From Salegentibacter mishustinae (lineage in GTDB: Bacteria; Bacteroidota; Bacteroidia; Flavobacteriales; Flavobacteriaceae): a stretch of DNA of 64,000 nt. Every line of letters begins with the position of its first letter. Within the stretch, counting starts at the first letter, position 1. The notes below the pieces were generated by a model. It searched no databases. It was not told where the DNA came from and worked only from the letters and a program-made list of their open reading frames with translations. The position numbers and the translations under genes are program-made. Positions 51,604 to 60,481 of the stretch are shown here, piece after piece. The stretch lies in assembly GCF_002900095.1 (NCBI RefSeq), contig NZ_LLKN01000001.1:1-64000 (forward strand), written 5' to 3'.

Positions 51604-52194
51604 TTAACGCCCTTTTTTCATTTCGGGAAAACGCATTTTATAATCGATCTTTATTTTCCCTTTTGATATTCCGGAAAGTTTACCTTTAAGCAAACGCTTC
51701 TTTAAGCTGGAAAGTTTATCGGTAAATAAAATTCCTTCAATATGATCGTATTCATGCTGAATAACCCTGGCGGCTAAACCGGTAAAAGTCTCCCGATGTT
51801 CTTTAAAATTCTCATCCTGGTATTCAATCACAATTTTTGGCTTTCTAAAAACATCTTCCCTAATTTCAGGAATACTCAAACAGCCTTCGTTAAAAGCCCA
51901 TTCTTCCCCTTCTTCTTCAACAATAGTTGGGTTGATAAAAACTCTTTTTAGTTTTTTAAGCTCTTCGCGTTCCTGTAATTCTAACTCCTCGTCCTCTGCA
52001 AACGGACTCGAGTCTACAAGAAACAACCGAATTGGGCGGCCAATTTGCGGCGCGGCTAAACCAACGCCAAAAGCATTATACATGGTTTCCCACATATTTT
52101 CTATCAATTCATCCAGTTTTGGATAATCTTCCGGGATTTCTTTACATTTTTTTCGTAAAACCGGATCCCCGTAGGCTACAATTGGTAAAATCAT
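51604..52194 (-). CDS. def: peptide deformylase
   Basis: This metalloenzyme removes the formyl group from N-terminal methionine of new proteins. All three motifs are intact: GVGLAAPQIG (motif 1), EGCLSIPEI with the metal-binding cysteine (motif 2) and IQHEYDHIEGILF with the two histidines and catalytic glutamate (motif 3). The 196-residue length is usual in Bacteroidota, which carry an insertion between motifs 1 and 2 (here FAEDEELELQEREELKKLKRV). It lies in the DUF5606-def-ruvX neighbourhood, but a four-helix protein gene has been placed between def and ruvX. Confidence 0.96.
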   Translation of the reverse strand: MILPIVAYGDPVLRKKCKEIPEDYPKLDELIENMWETMYNAFGVGLAAPQIGRPIRLFLVDSSPFAEDEELELQEREELKKLKRVFINPTIVEEEGEEWAFNEGCLSIPEIREDVFRKPKIVIEYQDENFKEHRETFTGLAARVIQHEYDHIEGILFTDKLSSLKKRLLKGKLSGISKGKIKIDYKMRFPEMKKGR

Positions 52195-52234
52195 TCTTTT
52201 TGATTTTATATTTTATAATGAATATTTTATAATC

Positions 52235-52597
52235 TTATTTTCCGGAATTTTGGTTTCTTACCGCAGTGATCCTCGATGCAATAAAGATCGATGTTAACTC
52301 TTTAGCTTCAACGATCAATTCTTTTGAATCTTTCTCATTTATCAAATTTTCATCCTTCGCAAATTCTATCCAGAAAATGCACTCATCAGCTTCTTCAATT
52401 ACTATTCCTAATTTTGAAATAAAAGCTTTCTTCGATTGCCCTAAACATGCGGCTCTGTAATTCGCTGCAACAGAAGTACTACATCTAATCAACTGACCCT
52501 CAATATGGCTTCCTAATTTATTTTTTGGAAGATTTATTGCTAGTTTTACGCATTTATGTGCAAAAACATTGGAACAATTAATTAAGTCAGTTTTCAT
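52235..52597 (-). CDS. four-helix bundle protein (23S rRNA intervening-sequence type)
   Basis: This 120-residue protein belongs to the four-helix bundle family first found inside 23S rRNA intervening sequences and now known as free genes. Its pattern is NVFAHKCVKLAINLPKNKLGSHIEGQLIRCSTSVAANYRAACLGQSKKAFISKLGIVIEEADECIFWIE. The SVAANYREA-like core and EADE are hallmarks. The homologues form pentamers, but their function is unsettled. Here it sits between def and ruvX, which are usually adjacent in this group, flanked by short A/T-rich tracts. This suggests insertion as a small mobile or selfish unit. Confidence 0.9.
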   Translation of the reverse strand: MKTDLINCSNVFAHKCVKLAINLPKNKLGSHIEGQLIRCSTSVAANYRAACLGQSKKAFISKLGIVIEEADECIFWIEFAKDENLINEKDSKELIVEAKELTSIFIASRITAVRNQNSGK

Positions 52598-52651
52598 TCA
52601 ATTAAACAACCTAAATTATAAATTATTCAATAGGCATTATACATTTTAAGG

Positions 52652-53059
52652 CTATTCGTATAAATAGGATTGCAGAATAATTGTTGCACTAATTTCATCT
52701 ATAAGCGCTTTATCTCTGCGTTTCTTCTTTTTAAGTCCGCTGTCTATCATAGACTGAAAAGCCATCTTTGAGGTGAATCTTTCATCTATCCTTTTAACGG
52801 GCATTTCAGGAAACTTTTTAATGAAAATTTTTAAAAATTGCAGGATATAGACTTCAACAGCGGAAGCCGTATCGTCTTTTTGCTTAGGTTCCCCTACCAG
52901 TACCAATTCAACGTTTTCTTCTTTAAAATATTTTTCAAGAAAATCCAGAAGTTCTGGTGTGTTAACGGTAGTTAACCCTGAGGCAATCATTTTGAGCTCA
53001 TCGCTAACGGCAATACCTGTGCGTTTTGTCCCAAAATCAAGTGCCATAATTCGTGCCAT
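52652..53059 (-). CDS. ruvX: putative Holliday junction resolvase / pre-16S rRNA nuclease YqgF
   Basis: This RNase H-fold nuclease is thought to process the 5' end of 16S rRNA, and it also resembles RuvC resolvases. ATG at 53059 (MARIMALDFGTKRTGIAVSDE) is preferred over a TTG two codons upstream. Catalytic-site acids appear in ALDFGTKRTG, VGEPKQKDDTAS and DKALIDEISATIILQSYL, and the RIDERFTSKMA motif is conserved. About 135 residues is normal. It is divergent from dapD, whose promoter box TATATTTG lies at 53124-53131. Confidence 0.94.
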   Translation of the reverse strand: MARIMALDFGTKRTGIAVSDELKMIASGLTTVNTPELLDFLEKYFKEENVELVLVGEPKQKDDTASAVEVYILQFLKIFIKKFPEMPVKRIDERFTSKMAFQSMIDSGLKKKKRRDKALIDEISATIILQSYLYE

Positions 53060-53123
53060 CTTCAAAATTTGCGCAAAGGTAAGGTTTATATTGCTTTACC
53101 ACCAAAAATTAGGCTTAAGCTAT

Positions 53124-53131
53124 TATATTTG
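53124..53131 (+). promoter_or_regulatory. -7 promoter box of dapD
   Basis: TATATTTG at 53124-53131 matches TAnnTTTG and lies 16 bases before the dapD start codon. A -33 element is not clear at the expected distance (TTG at 53091 is too far). Confidence 0.4.
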
Positions 53132-53147
53132 CTAAAAATCAAGAAAA

Positions 53148-53963
53148 ATGGATCATTTAGAAGCTAAGATTAATGAAGCCTGGGAAAACCGGGATTTACT
53201 AAAAGATACAGAAACCATAAAAGCGATTCGCGAGGTTATTTCGCTTTTAGATGCCGGAAAATTAAGAACCGCAGAGCCTACCGAGAATGGCTGGAAAGTA
53301 AACGAATGGGTAAAAAAAGGCGTGGTACTTTATTTCCCAATCCAGCAAATGGAAACTTTAGAAGCGGGAATCTTTGAATATCACGACAAAATTCCGTTGA
53401 AAAAAGGTTATAAAGAAAAAGGAATTCGTGTAGTTCCAAATGCCGTGGCAAGACACGGAGCTTACATCTCCAGCGGAGTAATTATGATGCCAAGCTATGT
53501 AAATATTGGCGCCTATGTAGATGAAGGCACTATGGTAGATACCTGGGCAACAGTAGGAAGCTGTGCACAAATTGGTAAAAATGTACACCTTAGCGGCGGC
53601 GTAGGAATTGGTGGGGTTTTAGAACCTTTACAAGCTTCTCCGGTAATTATAGAAGACAACGCATTTCTTGGATCAAGAAGTATTGTGGTTGAAGGCGTTA
53701 AAGTTGAAAAAGAAGCTGTGTTAGGTGCTAATGTAGTGCTTACCGCTTCCACCAAAATTATAGATGTTACCGGCGACGAACCTAAAGAAATGAAAGGAAT
53801 TGTGCCGGCAAGATCGGTAGTAATTCCAGGAAGTTACACCAAGAAATTCCCTGCCGGAGAATATAATGTTCCCTGCGCATTAATTATTGGAAAACGTAAA
53901 GAGTCTACCAACAAAAAGACTTCTTTAAACGATGCTTTACGCGAATATAATGTAGCGGTGTAA
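53148..53963 (+). CDS. dapD: 2,3,4,5-tetrahydropyridine-2,6-dicarboxylate N-succinyltransferase
   Basis: This enzyme succinylates tetrahydrodipicolinate in the lysine and diaminopimelate pathway, using succinyl-CoA. The 271-residue protein has the N-terminal helical domain (~1-100) and a left-handed beta-helix of hexapeptide repeats (~105-230: VMMPSYVNIGAYVDEGTMVDTWATVGSCAQIGKNVHLSGGVGIGGV). The C-terminal segment (VIPGSYTKKFPAGEYNVPCALIIGKR) is typical of the family. The gene stands alone between ruvX and the glycan cluster. Confidence 0.96.
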   Translation: MDHLEAKINEAWENRDLLKDTETIKAIREVISLLDAGKLRTAEPTENGWKVNEWVKKGVVLYFPIQQMETLEAGIFEYHDKIPLKKGYKEKGIRVVPNAVARHGAYISSGVIMMPSYVNIGAYVDEGTMVDTWATVGSCAQIGKNVHLSGGVGIGGVLEPLQASPVIIEDNAFLGSRSIVVEGVKVEKEAVLGANVVLTASTKIIDVTGDEPKEMKGIVPARSVVIPGSYTKKFPAGEYNVPCALIIGKRKESTNKKTSLNDALREYNVAV

Positions 53964-53998
53964 TTTTAGCTATAAGAAAGCTAACAGTAGAATCGCAG

Positions 53999-55066
53999 AT
54001 GAAAATACTTATAATTCAGCAAAAAATGGTTGGGGATGTGCTTACATCCTCAATCTTATTTGAAGCCCTTCGGAAGAAATATCCGGAAGCTGAATTACAT
54101 TATTTAATCTATCCACATACTAAACCGGTTGTAGAAAATAATCCGTTTATATATAAGATTATTGAATACTCTCCGAGGATTGGTAAAGATCCCGTAAAAT
54201 TCCTGAAATTTTTGAATTTTATTCGCAGGGAATCTTATTCTGAAATAATTGATATCTACTCAAAAATAAGTTCGGGCATTATAGCCAGCTACTCTGGCGC
54301 GTCGATAAGACTCGGTTTTCAAAAAAATTATACCCGGCCATTTTATACACAAACTTTTACCTACAAAGAGAACCCGGAAACCAACGCAGGTCTGGCTATA
54401 GAAAATAGAATGCAGGTTTTAAAAGGGCTTGATCAGGATTTTCCTAAAGAGCTAAAACCTAAAATTTACATTTCTTCGGAAGAAAAAAAATTCTTTAGAC
54501 ATAAACTTCAAAAACAGGGCGTGGATTTAGATCAACCCGTCGTTATGTGCGGCGTATTAGGGAGCTCCAGCATGAAATCCTATCCGGGAAATTATATGTC
54601 CTGTCTTTTGGACGAGTTGATAAATAAGGTGCCAGGAGCTCAAATACTTTTTAATTATTTGCCCTGGCAAACCGCTGAGGCGAAGAATATTTATAACCAG
54701 TGTAATCCTGAGACCCGATCTCGAATTTTCCTGGATATTTACGAAAATTCTCTAAAAGGCTTTATCCTGAATGCTGCTAATTGTGACCTTTATTTTGGTA
54801 ATGAAGGTGGAGCTGCAAATATTATGAAAGCATTGGAAATACCTACGTTTTCCATTCACTCCCCCATTGTAAAGAAGAATTATTGGGCGATCTACGAAGA
54901 TGAAGCAAAACATATTTCAGTTCACCTTGAAGACTTTCATCCAGATCTTTTTAAAAGTTGCCCACCTAAGTTTAGTAAACAAAAGAATGCCGAACTCTAC
55001 CAGAAACTAAATCCCAAACTCATTAAATTGAAATTAAATGAGTTTTTAAAAAACCTTGAAATATGA
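53999..55066 (+). CDS. glycosyltransferase family 9 (heptosyltransferase-like)
   Basis: This is a GT9 glycosyltransferase of 355 residues, a family that adds heptoses or other sugars to lipopolysaccharide inner core. The N-domain starts MKILIIQQKMVGDVLTSSILFEALRKKYPEAELHYLIYP, the usual GD-x-L-S-like sugar acceptor loop. The C-domain contains PVVMCGVLGSSSMKSYP and the nucleotide-sugar site NCDLYFGNEGGAANIMKALEIPTFSIHSP. It overlaps the next gene by 4 bases (ATGA) and starts the plus-strand half of the surface glycan cluster. Confidence 0.9.
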   Translation: MKILIIQQKMVGDVLTSSILFEALRKKYPEAELHYLIYPHTKPVVENNPFIYKIIEYSPRIGKDPVKFLKFLNFIRRESYSEIIDIYSKISSGIIASYSGASIRLGFQKNYTRPFYTQTFTYKENPETNAGLAIENRMQVLKGLDQDFPKELKPKIYISSEEKKFFRHKLQKQGVDLDQPVVMCGVLGSSSMKSYPGNYMSCLLDELINKVPGAQILFNYLPWQTAEAKNIYNQCNPETRSRIFLDIYENSLKGFILNAANCDLYFGNEGGAANIMKALEIPTFSIHSPIVKKNYWAIYEDEAKHISVHLEDFHPDLFKSCPPKFSKQKNAELYQKLNPKLIKLKLNEFLKNLEI

Positions 55067-56136
55067 ATTATCGGTTTCTAATTTACATCAGCTACACCTA
55101 CGCATTTCCAATTGGAGAACCTTTGGAAAAGGAAATTAAAAAGCGAGGTTACGAAGTAAAATGGTTTGCTGATGAACCAGAAACCCAGGAAAAATTCAGT
55201 AGCGATAAAGCTGTTTTAAAAGATATTCAGGAGGCCATTGCTTATAATCCTCATATTATTTTAAGCATTACCAATAGTATAGCCGATTTCCTGCCCGGTT
55301 TAAAAGTGCAGGTTTTTCACGGTATTGCACCAAGTAAACGGAATTTCAAAAAGGGCCATTTTAGAATTCGGGGATTTTTTGACCTTTATTCAACTCAAGG
55401 TCCATTTACTACTCAACCTTTTAAAAAGCTTCAGAAAGAACACCAACATTTTGAAGTGGTTGAAACCGGTTGGCCTAAACTAGATCCTTTATTTCCCCTG
55501 GAAGAAATTCCGCGGGAAAAACCTACGATCCTAATTTCATCTACTTTTAGTAAAAAACTGAGTTTAGCTTATAATGATGAAGTAATAGATGAAATAAAGC
55601 GTATTTCTGAAATAGGAAATTGGGAATTTAAAGTAGTATTACACCCAAAAATTCCGCCGGAACGCGTTCAGAAATTTAAAGATATTCAAAGTGAAAATCT
55701 TACCTATTACGATACAACCGATCTAATTCCACTTTTTCGAGAAAGCGATGTACTGTTTGCTGATTCAACATCAGTAGTAACAGAATTTTTACTTCAGGAA
55801 AAACCGGTGGTAACTTTTAGAAATACCCAACCCGGTCCGCATTTAATAAATATTACTGAAGTTGCTGATATTGAAAAAGCATTGGAAGATGCGCTGGATC
55901 CCGATGTAAGTTTACTTGAAGAAATTCAGGAATTCAATGCAAATATGCATCCTTATAAAGACGGGAAATCAAGTGAGCGCCTAATAGATGCTTCAATAAA
56001 ATTTCTTCACGCCGATAAAAGTCACTTAAAACCTAAACCTTTAAATCTCATTAGAAAACTAAAGGTTCGAAATAACCTTGCCTTTTATCCGTTAAAAACT
56101 TACCGAAAACCTCCGACACTAGATAGAGAAAACTAA
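55063..56136 (+). CDS. CDP-glycerol glycerophosphotransferase-like protein
   Basis: This GT-B-type transferase of 357 residues resembles the teichoic-acid polymerase group (TagF/CDP-glycerol glycerophosphotransferase). Clear segments are VQVFHGIAPSKRNFKKGHFRIRGFFDLY (the GT/His motif), VVETGWPKLDPLFP, KVVLHPKIPPERVQKFK and DTTDLIPLFRESDVLFADSTSVVTEFLLQEKPVVTFRN (substrate phosphate-binding). It may transfer glycerol-phosphate or another polyol-phosphate to a glycan rather than build teichoic acid, as this is a Gram-negative. It is coupled by overlap to the GT9 gene. Confidence 0.87.
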   Translation: MNYRFLIYISYTYAFPIGEPLEKEIKKRGYEVKWFADEPETQEKFSSDKAVLKDIQEAIAYNPHIILSITNSIADFLPGLKVQVFHGIAPSKRNFKKGHFRIRGFFDLYSTQGPFTTQPFKKLQKEHQHFEVVETGWPKLDPLFPLEEIPREKPTILISSTFSKKLSLAYNDEVIDEIKRISEIGNWEFKVVLHPKIPPERVQKFKDIQSENLTYYDTTDLIPLFRESDVLFADSTSVVTEFLLQEKPVVTFRNTQPGPHLINITEVADIEKALEDALDPDVSLLEEIQEFNANMHPYKDGKSSERLIDASIKFLHADKSHLKPKPLNLIRKLKVRNNLAFYPLKTYRKPPTLDREN

Positions 56137-56293
56137 TTTGTAAATTATACTATTTAATCTTAGAAGTAGTTTTTATCTATTAAATTTGTCACCTCAATTT
56201 GGGTGAGGAGTATGAAGATGGTTTAAATGAAAATCTATGATCATTCCTTATTTCATATAGATGATTTAAATTCTCAGATTAAAAGTATATTGA

Positions 56294-57283
56294 ATGACAA
56301 AACCTTTAGAAAATATTCAAGTAGATGCCGTTATAACCTGGGTAGATGGAAACGATAAAAATTGGCAGAAAAAAATAAATACTTATTCTGATTCAAAAAT
56401 AAATTTCTCTTCTGAAAATCATCTTAAACGATACAATTCAATTGGAGAAATTGATATTGCGATTAAATCTATAATCAAATTCGCGCCCTTCATTAAGAAT
56501 ATTTTTTTAGTAACCGATAATCAATCGCCTGAATCTTTTGATTCACTAAAATCATTAGCTCAAAAGAAAGGTATGAACTTAGAATTGGTAGATCATAAAA
56601 CTATTTTTAGGGGATTTGAAGAATATTTACCCACCTTCAACTCTTGCTCTATTATTTCTATGTTGTTTAAAATCCCTAACCTGTCCGAGCATTTTATTAT
56701 TTTTAATGACGATACTTTTGTAATGAAAGAAGTATCTGTTAATGATTTCTTTATTAATGGAGAACCAATAGTAAGGGGCAAATGGCAAGCGTTCAATGAA
56801 GATAAAAAGTTGCGAAAATCTTATCACGAGATTTTGAGTTTTTTGGATGTCCCTATAAAAAAGGATAAAATTAGTTTCAAAAAATTACAACAAAATAGCG
56901 CCCAATTGGCTGGAATGGATAAATATGTTAGACGTTTTCACACGCCAGTTAGTGTAAGAAAGTCAACTCTAACAAACTTCTTTAAAGAAGATTCTTTACT
57001 TAGAGAGAATATACAACACAAGTTTAGAAATCAAAATCAATTTCTTCTCTCTTCATTGTCAGAGCATTTGGAGATTAAAAATAATACTTATCATTACCGC
57101 AATTATTCGCAATTAACATACTTCCGATCTTATAAAAACTTATCGTCGACTAAGTTAAAGTTGAAATGGTTTGAAAAAAAACAGAAGAAACTTTTCCTCA
57201 CTTTTCAAACCTTGGATATGGCAGATGATGAGATATTAGATTATATATTGGATTGGATAGATAAAAGATTAAGTGAAAACTAA
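56294..57283 (+). CDS. Stealth-family sugar-phosphate transferase
   Basis: This belongs to the Stealth family, enzymes that join sugars through phosphodiester bonds in capsules and are related to GlcNAc-1-phosphotransferase. CR1 is visible as VDAVITWVDGNDKNWQKK (~9-26). CR2 follows with IGEIDIAIKSIIKFAPFIKNIFLVTDNQSPE and IIFNDDTFVMKEVSVNDFFI (acidic DD catalytic pair ~139-140). CR3 is FHTPVSVRKSTLTNFF (~216). The C-terminal quarter is basic and helical. It has 329 residues and is cytoplasmic or membrane-associated. It is plus-strand like the preceding two genes, with a TAAATTTG -7 box at 56181-56188. Confidence 0.9.
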   Translation: MTKPLENIQVDAVITWVDGNDKNWQKKINTYSDSKINFSSENHLKRYNSIGEIDIAIKSIIKFAPFIKNIFLVTDNQSPESFDSLKSLAQKKGMNLELVDHKTIFRGFEEYLPTFNSCSIISMLFKIPNLSEHFIIFNDDTFVMKEVSVNDFFINGEPIVRGKWQAFNEDKKLRKSYHEILSFLDVPIKKDKISFKKLQQNSAQLAGMDKYVRRFHTPVSVRKSTLTNFFKEDSLLRENIQHKFRNQNQFLLSSLSEHLEIKNNTYHYRNYSQLTYFRSYKNLSSTKLKLKWFEKKQKKLFLTFQTLDMADDEILDYILDWIDKRLSEN

Positions 57284-57434
57284 GATACTTTTCATCTTAG
57301 GTAGAAATATTTAGAAACATACCTAAAAGTAAAAATCCATAAATTTTAGCAATATTGAATTCAGATATTATGAGAGAAAGAAAATAACTGCCGTTCTAAT
57401 TTCCCATTATCAAAATTTTAAGTGAAATTAAAAT

Positions 57435-58406
57435 CTACTTCTGGTCTGTTTTTTCCAAATATTTATTCATTACAGCCAACCCAATTAAATGTTCACGTTC
57501 TTTATCAAAGAATTGAGAAACATATTTGTTCGCATTTCTAATAATTTGATTTGCCTCTTCCTGGTTTTCAATATAATAATTGAGCCGTTCTTCCAGGTCT
57601 GAGTAATCGTCTTTTATCTGGATATAATGATGATTTGCAATAAGCTTCCCCTCCATAAACCAGGTTTCGAACTTTGGTGTTGGCATCACCGCTATAGAAT
57701 TAGAAGACATAATCCATTTCAAATTGCTAGCCACATCATTGCCTTCCAGCGCTAAAACAAATTTATATTGAAGATGGTGATATAGCGTGCATTTCTCCAC
57801 AGTCCATTCTGGCGGCAATGTTTTTTTTTTGGTAATATTCCCCAAATCGCACATAGGATGATGAAAGTATTTTTCCATAAAAGCGATACGATGGGGTTTA
57901 TTATCAACTTTTCCACGGAAAATAATTCTATCTAATTTCTCATTGAATTTCAACCGATCTCTGATAAAGATAAAATGCCTCACCTCGTCCAATTTCAATA
58001 AAACTGAATTGCTGTTATCTCCAGAAATTGGCCTGCTTTTTACTATAGATGGAATTTCTGGTATATACGTTACATCGCCTGGTACGTAATTCCATTTAAA
58101 ACTTCCCTTAAACCAGGAAATAACACGATAGGCATCGAGGAAATAAACCGATTTTACTTTTTTACTTTTCTTTAATTCGCCAAACCTTTGGGAAGATTCC
58201 GGGAGTTCTTGAGCCGTATGAAGTTTATTATAATACTCAACTCTTGAAGTTATATAATTGGCATCAGGCCGGGATTTGATTGATTCTAATTTCTTTGATA
58301 AGCGACTTTGAAAAACATATTTAGGAAGGATTACCTTAGCATAATTCCTAATATAATAGGGCAATTTTGCATTTTTCCCGGAAGCGAATAGAAATTTTAG
58401 ATTCAT
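57435..58406 (-). CDS. glycosyltransferase family 90 (CAP10/LpsA-like)
   Basis: This is a GT90 glycosyltransferase of 323 residues, the family of fungal CAP10, eukaryotic POGLUT and bacterial LPS-modifying LpsA. Typical stretches are IIFRGKVDNKPHRIAFMEKYFHHPMCDLGNITKKKTLPPEW, YHHLQYKFVLALEGNDVASNLKWIMSSNSIAVMPTPKFETWFMEGKLIANHHYIQIKDDYSDLEE. A xylosyl-, glucosyl- or galactosyltransferase activity onto LPS is likely. It follows the kinase gene by 6 bases on the minus strand, so they form an operon. Confidence 0.9.
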   Translation of the reverse strand: MNLKFLFASGKNAKLPYYIRNYAKVILPKYVFQSRLSKKLESIKSRPDANYITSRVEYYNKLHTAQELPESSQRFGELKKSKKVKSVYFLDAYRVISWFKGSFKWNYVPGDVTYIPEIPSIVKSRPISGDNSNSVLLKLDEVRHFIFIRDRLKFNEKLDRIIFRGKVDNKPHRIAFMEKYFHHPMCDLGNITKKKTLPPEWTVEKCTLYHHLQYKFVLALEGNDVASNLKWIMSSNSIAVMPTPKFETWFMEGKLIANHHYIQIKDDYSDLEERLNYYIENQEEANQIIRNANKYVSQFFDKEREHLIGLAVMNKYLEKTDQK

Positions 58407-58412
58407 ATCGGA

Positions 58413-59183
58413 TCATTTTTTTCCTATAAGGCTTTTAAATTTCTGTTTCAGCTTTCTCTTCTTACCGCGATTAATAAAAAAGGCATTAACAAAATACCAC
58501 ATTTTTTTAAACACTTCAGCTTCACTCTTTTCAATAAGTTCTGCGTATTCCTCCGCCATAATTTCAACCTTTTCCCTATCTGGAGTTAACCGGGCAAAAT
58601 TCTTCATCCGCTCGGGAAAATTAAGCGGTTTAAAATTCATCCTGTTTAAATCTACCAGGTAGAATTGATAATCGCCGTTATTAAGCTGAATCAAAGTATT
58701 ACCGGGACTATGGTCTAAAAATTCTATATTATTTTCGTGCAGCTTGAAAGTAAACCGGGTAAAAGCGCGCAAAATATCCTCGTGTCCAGGTATCGATAAA
58801 TCCAGATCTCTGAAGGTAAGATCATAATCTAAATGCTCGCTTATATAGAAACTTTTAGTAAGAGCACCTTTACTGGTCTCTTCAGCAAAAGCAATAGGTT
58901 TAGGTGTTCCTATCCCTTTCTTAATCAGTTTTTCTGCAAATTTAAACGAACGCTCAGCTTTAGATTCTCTAAAAAGCACATAGACATATCTGTTGATGTA
59001 ATTAGGCTGTTTAAAAGATTTAATATTGAATTTCATCCCCTCTTTTTCAACCACCTTAATGTGATTCCTTCGGTGCTTTTTTCCGGCAAAAAAAGATTGG
59101 CCAATCGAATTGAAATTCAACAGAATTTCTTCAATATTCTTTTTAGATAACTTATGATATTTTGAAATGAATATCTTCATCAA
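58413..59183 (-). CDS. lipopolysaccharide kinase InaA/Kdo-kinase-like protein
   Basis: This is a 256-residue kinase-fold protein of the InaA/WaaP/KdkA group, which phosphorylates Kdo or heptose in the LPS core. Kinase-like features are YVLFRESKAERSFKFAEKLIKKGIGTPKPIAFAEE (phosphate-loop/lysine region), ISEHLDYDLTFRDL, the catalytic-loop variant EFLDHSPGNTLIQL and the metal-binding YQFYLVDLNRMNF. It precedes the GT90 gene by 6 bases and is divergent from the GT4 gene. Together with the glycerophospho- and Stealth transferases it indicates a strongly phosphorylated surface glycan. Confidence 0.87.
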   Translation of the reverse strand: MMKIFISKYHKLSKKNIEEILLNFNSIGQSFFAGKKHRRNHIKVVEKEGMKFNIKSFKQPNYINRYVYVLFRESKAERSFKFAEKLIKKGIGTPKPIAFAEETSKGALTKSFYISEHLDYDLTFRDLDLSIPGHEDILRAFTRFTFKLHENNIEFLDHSPGNTLIQLNNGDYQFYLVDLNRMNFKPLNFPERMKNFARLTPDREKVEIMAEEYAELIEKSEAEVFKKMWYFVNAFFINRGKKRKLKQKFKSLIGKK

Positions 59184-59266
59184 CTTATAAAATTAAAGCT
59201 TTTCCTGATAAATCCCAGAAATGGAATTAGACCAGCAAAATCTCCAAATATCGCAGTGCAAATTAC

Positions 59267-59274
59267 TATTTTTG
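59267..59274 (+). promoter_or_regulatory. -7 promoter box upstream of GT4 gene
   Basis: TATTTTTG at 59267-59274 matches TAnnTTTG, 91 bases before the GT4 start codon. Confidence 0.4.
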
Positions 59275-59365
59275 CGATCGCATTAGAGATTGCTTAATCA
59301 AAATCTCAGGTTTATAGTAATTGGCAAATATAACTATTGCATCAACGAATTAAGAGAAAGACCTA

Positions 59366-60481
59366 ATGAAAATCCTTCATTTATCGGCAGTAAAAAATTG
59401 GGGAGGCGGCGAAAACCAAATCGAATTGCTGTGTGAAGAATTTAAAAGTGATTTTCCCGAAGTCGAAAATCTTATCCTTTGTGTCAAAAATGGCCTATTT
59501 CATAAAAAATTAAAACACACCGACTTAAATTTCCAAACATCAGCACTTAGCTTTAATTTTGATCTTCGGTATAGTTTGAAAGTCGTAAAAATTTGCAAAG
59601 AAAAACGTATAGATCTTATTCATATTCACGATCCAAAAGCGCTATCGCTAGTGGTTTTAGCAGATGAGTTTTATAATTTACCACTAATGGTTTTTAGCAA
59701 AAAAACCTCTTTTCCTATTAAAAATAGAGAGCAAACAATTTATAAGTACAACTATCCAAAACTTAAACGTATTCTTTGTGTTTCGAAGAAAACCCGTGAA
59801 ATAGCTGCGGAAATAATTAAAGATCAGAATCGCTTAAAAACGATTTATCACGGAATTTCAATTAAGAAGCAAAGACAGCTTTCGGCTAAATTTAAACTGC
59901 GAAAAGAACTTACACTGCCCGATGATGTTATAATTGTGGGTAATATTGGAAATCATATTCCCGCTAAAGATCTCACTGTTTTTATTGAAACTGCTGAGAA
60001 TATCCTTAGGCAGCAGAAAGGCTTAAAATTTCATTTTGTTCAAGTTGGGCAATTCACTCCAGAAACCTCAACCTTTCTTAAACTCTTAAAAACAAAAAAT
60101 TTAGAATCACATATTAGTTTTTTGGGCTTCAAAGAAAATGCATCAGTAATAATTCCTCAATTAGATTTTTTGATGCTTACCTCAATTTCTGAAGGGGTTC
60201 CTAACGTGATCTATGAAGCTTTCTATCATAAAACTCCGGTTATCTCCACAAATGTGGGCGGAATTCCCGAAATTGTGACCCACATGGAAAATGGTCTTTT
60301 AGCCGATGCTAAAGACGCTGAAGAATTAGCCGAACTCTTGCTATTTTTACAGGAAAACAAAGTGCTGATTTCTCGATTTACTGAAAATGGCCATAAAAAA
60401 CTGGTAGAAAATTTTACCACAAAACAAATGGCCCAACAAACACTACAAGAATACAAAAATGTCCTTAATGGAAGATATTAA
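59366..60481 (+). CDS. glycosyltransferase family 4
   Basis: This is a GT-B fold retaining glycosyltransferase of 371 residues. The N-domain opens MKILHLSAVKNWGGGENQIELLCEEF, a typical glycine-rich acceptor loop. The C-domain has VIIVGNIGNHIPAKDLTVFIETAENIL, HISFLGFKENASVIIPQLDFLMLTSISEGVPNVIYEAFYHKTPVISTNVGGIPEIV, with the paired glutamates of the GT4 nucleotide-sugar site. It probably extends the LPS or capsule oligosaccharide with the other glycan genes. It overlaps the next gene by 23 bases. Confidence 0.93.
   Translation: MKILHLSAVKNWGGGENQIELLCEEFKSDFPEVENLILCVKNGLFHKKLKHTDLNFQTSALSFNFDLRYSLKVVKICKEKRIDLIHIHDPKALSLVVLADEFYNLPLMVFSKKTSFPIKNREQTIYKYNYPKLKRILCVSKKTREIAAEIIKDQNRLKTIYHGISIKKQRQLSAKFKLRKELTLPDDVIIVGNIGNHIPAKDLTVFIETAENILRQQKGLKFHFVQVGQFTPETSTFLKLLKTKNLESHISFLGFKENASVIIPQLDFLMLTSISEGVPNVIYEAFYHKTPVISTNVGGIPEIVTHMENGLLADAKDAEELAELLLFLQENKVLISRFTENGHKKLVENFTTKQMAQQTLQEYKNVLNGRY

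Noticed and set aside
56227-56359. Small open frame overlapping the Stealth gene start
   Set aside because: It runs into the Stealth coding region in another frame and ends as a shadow (basic, Arg-rich tail).
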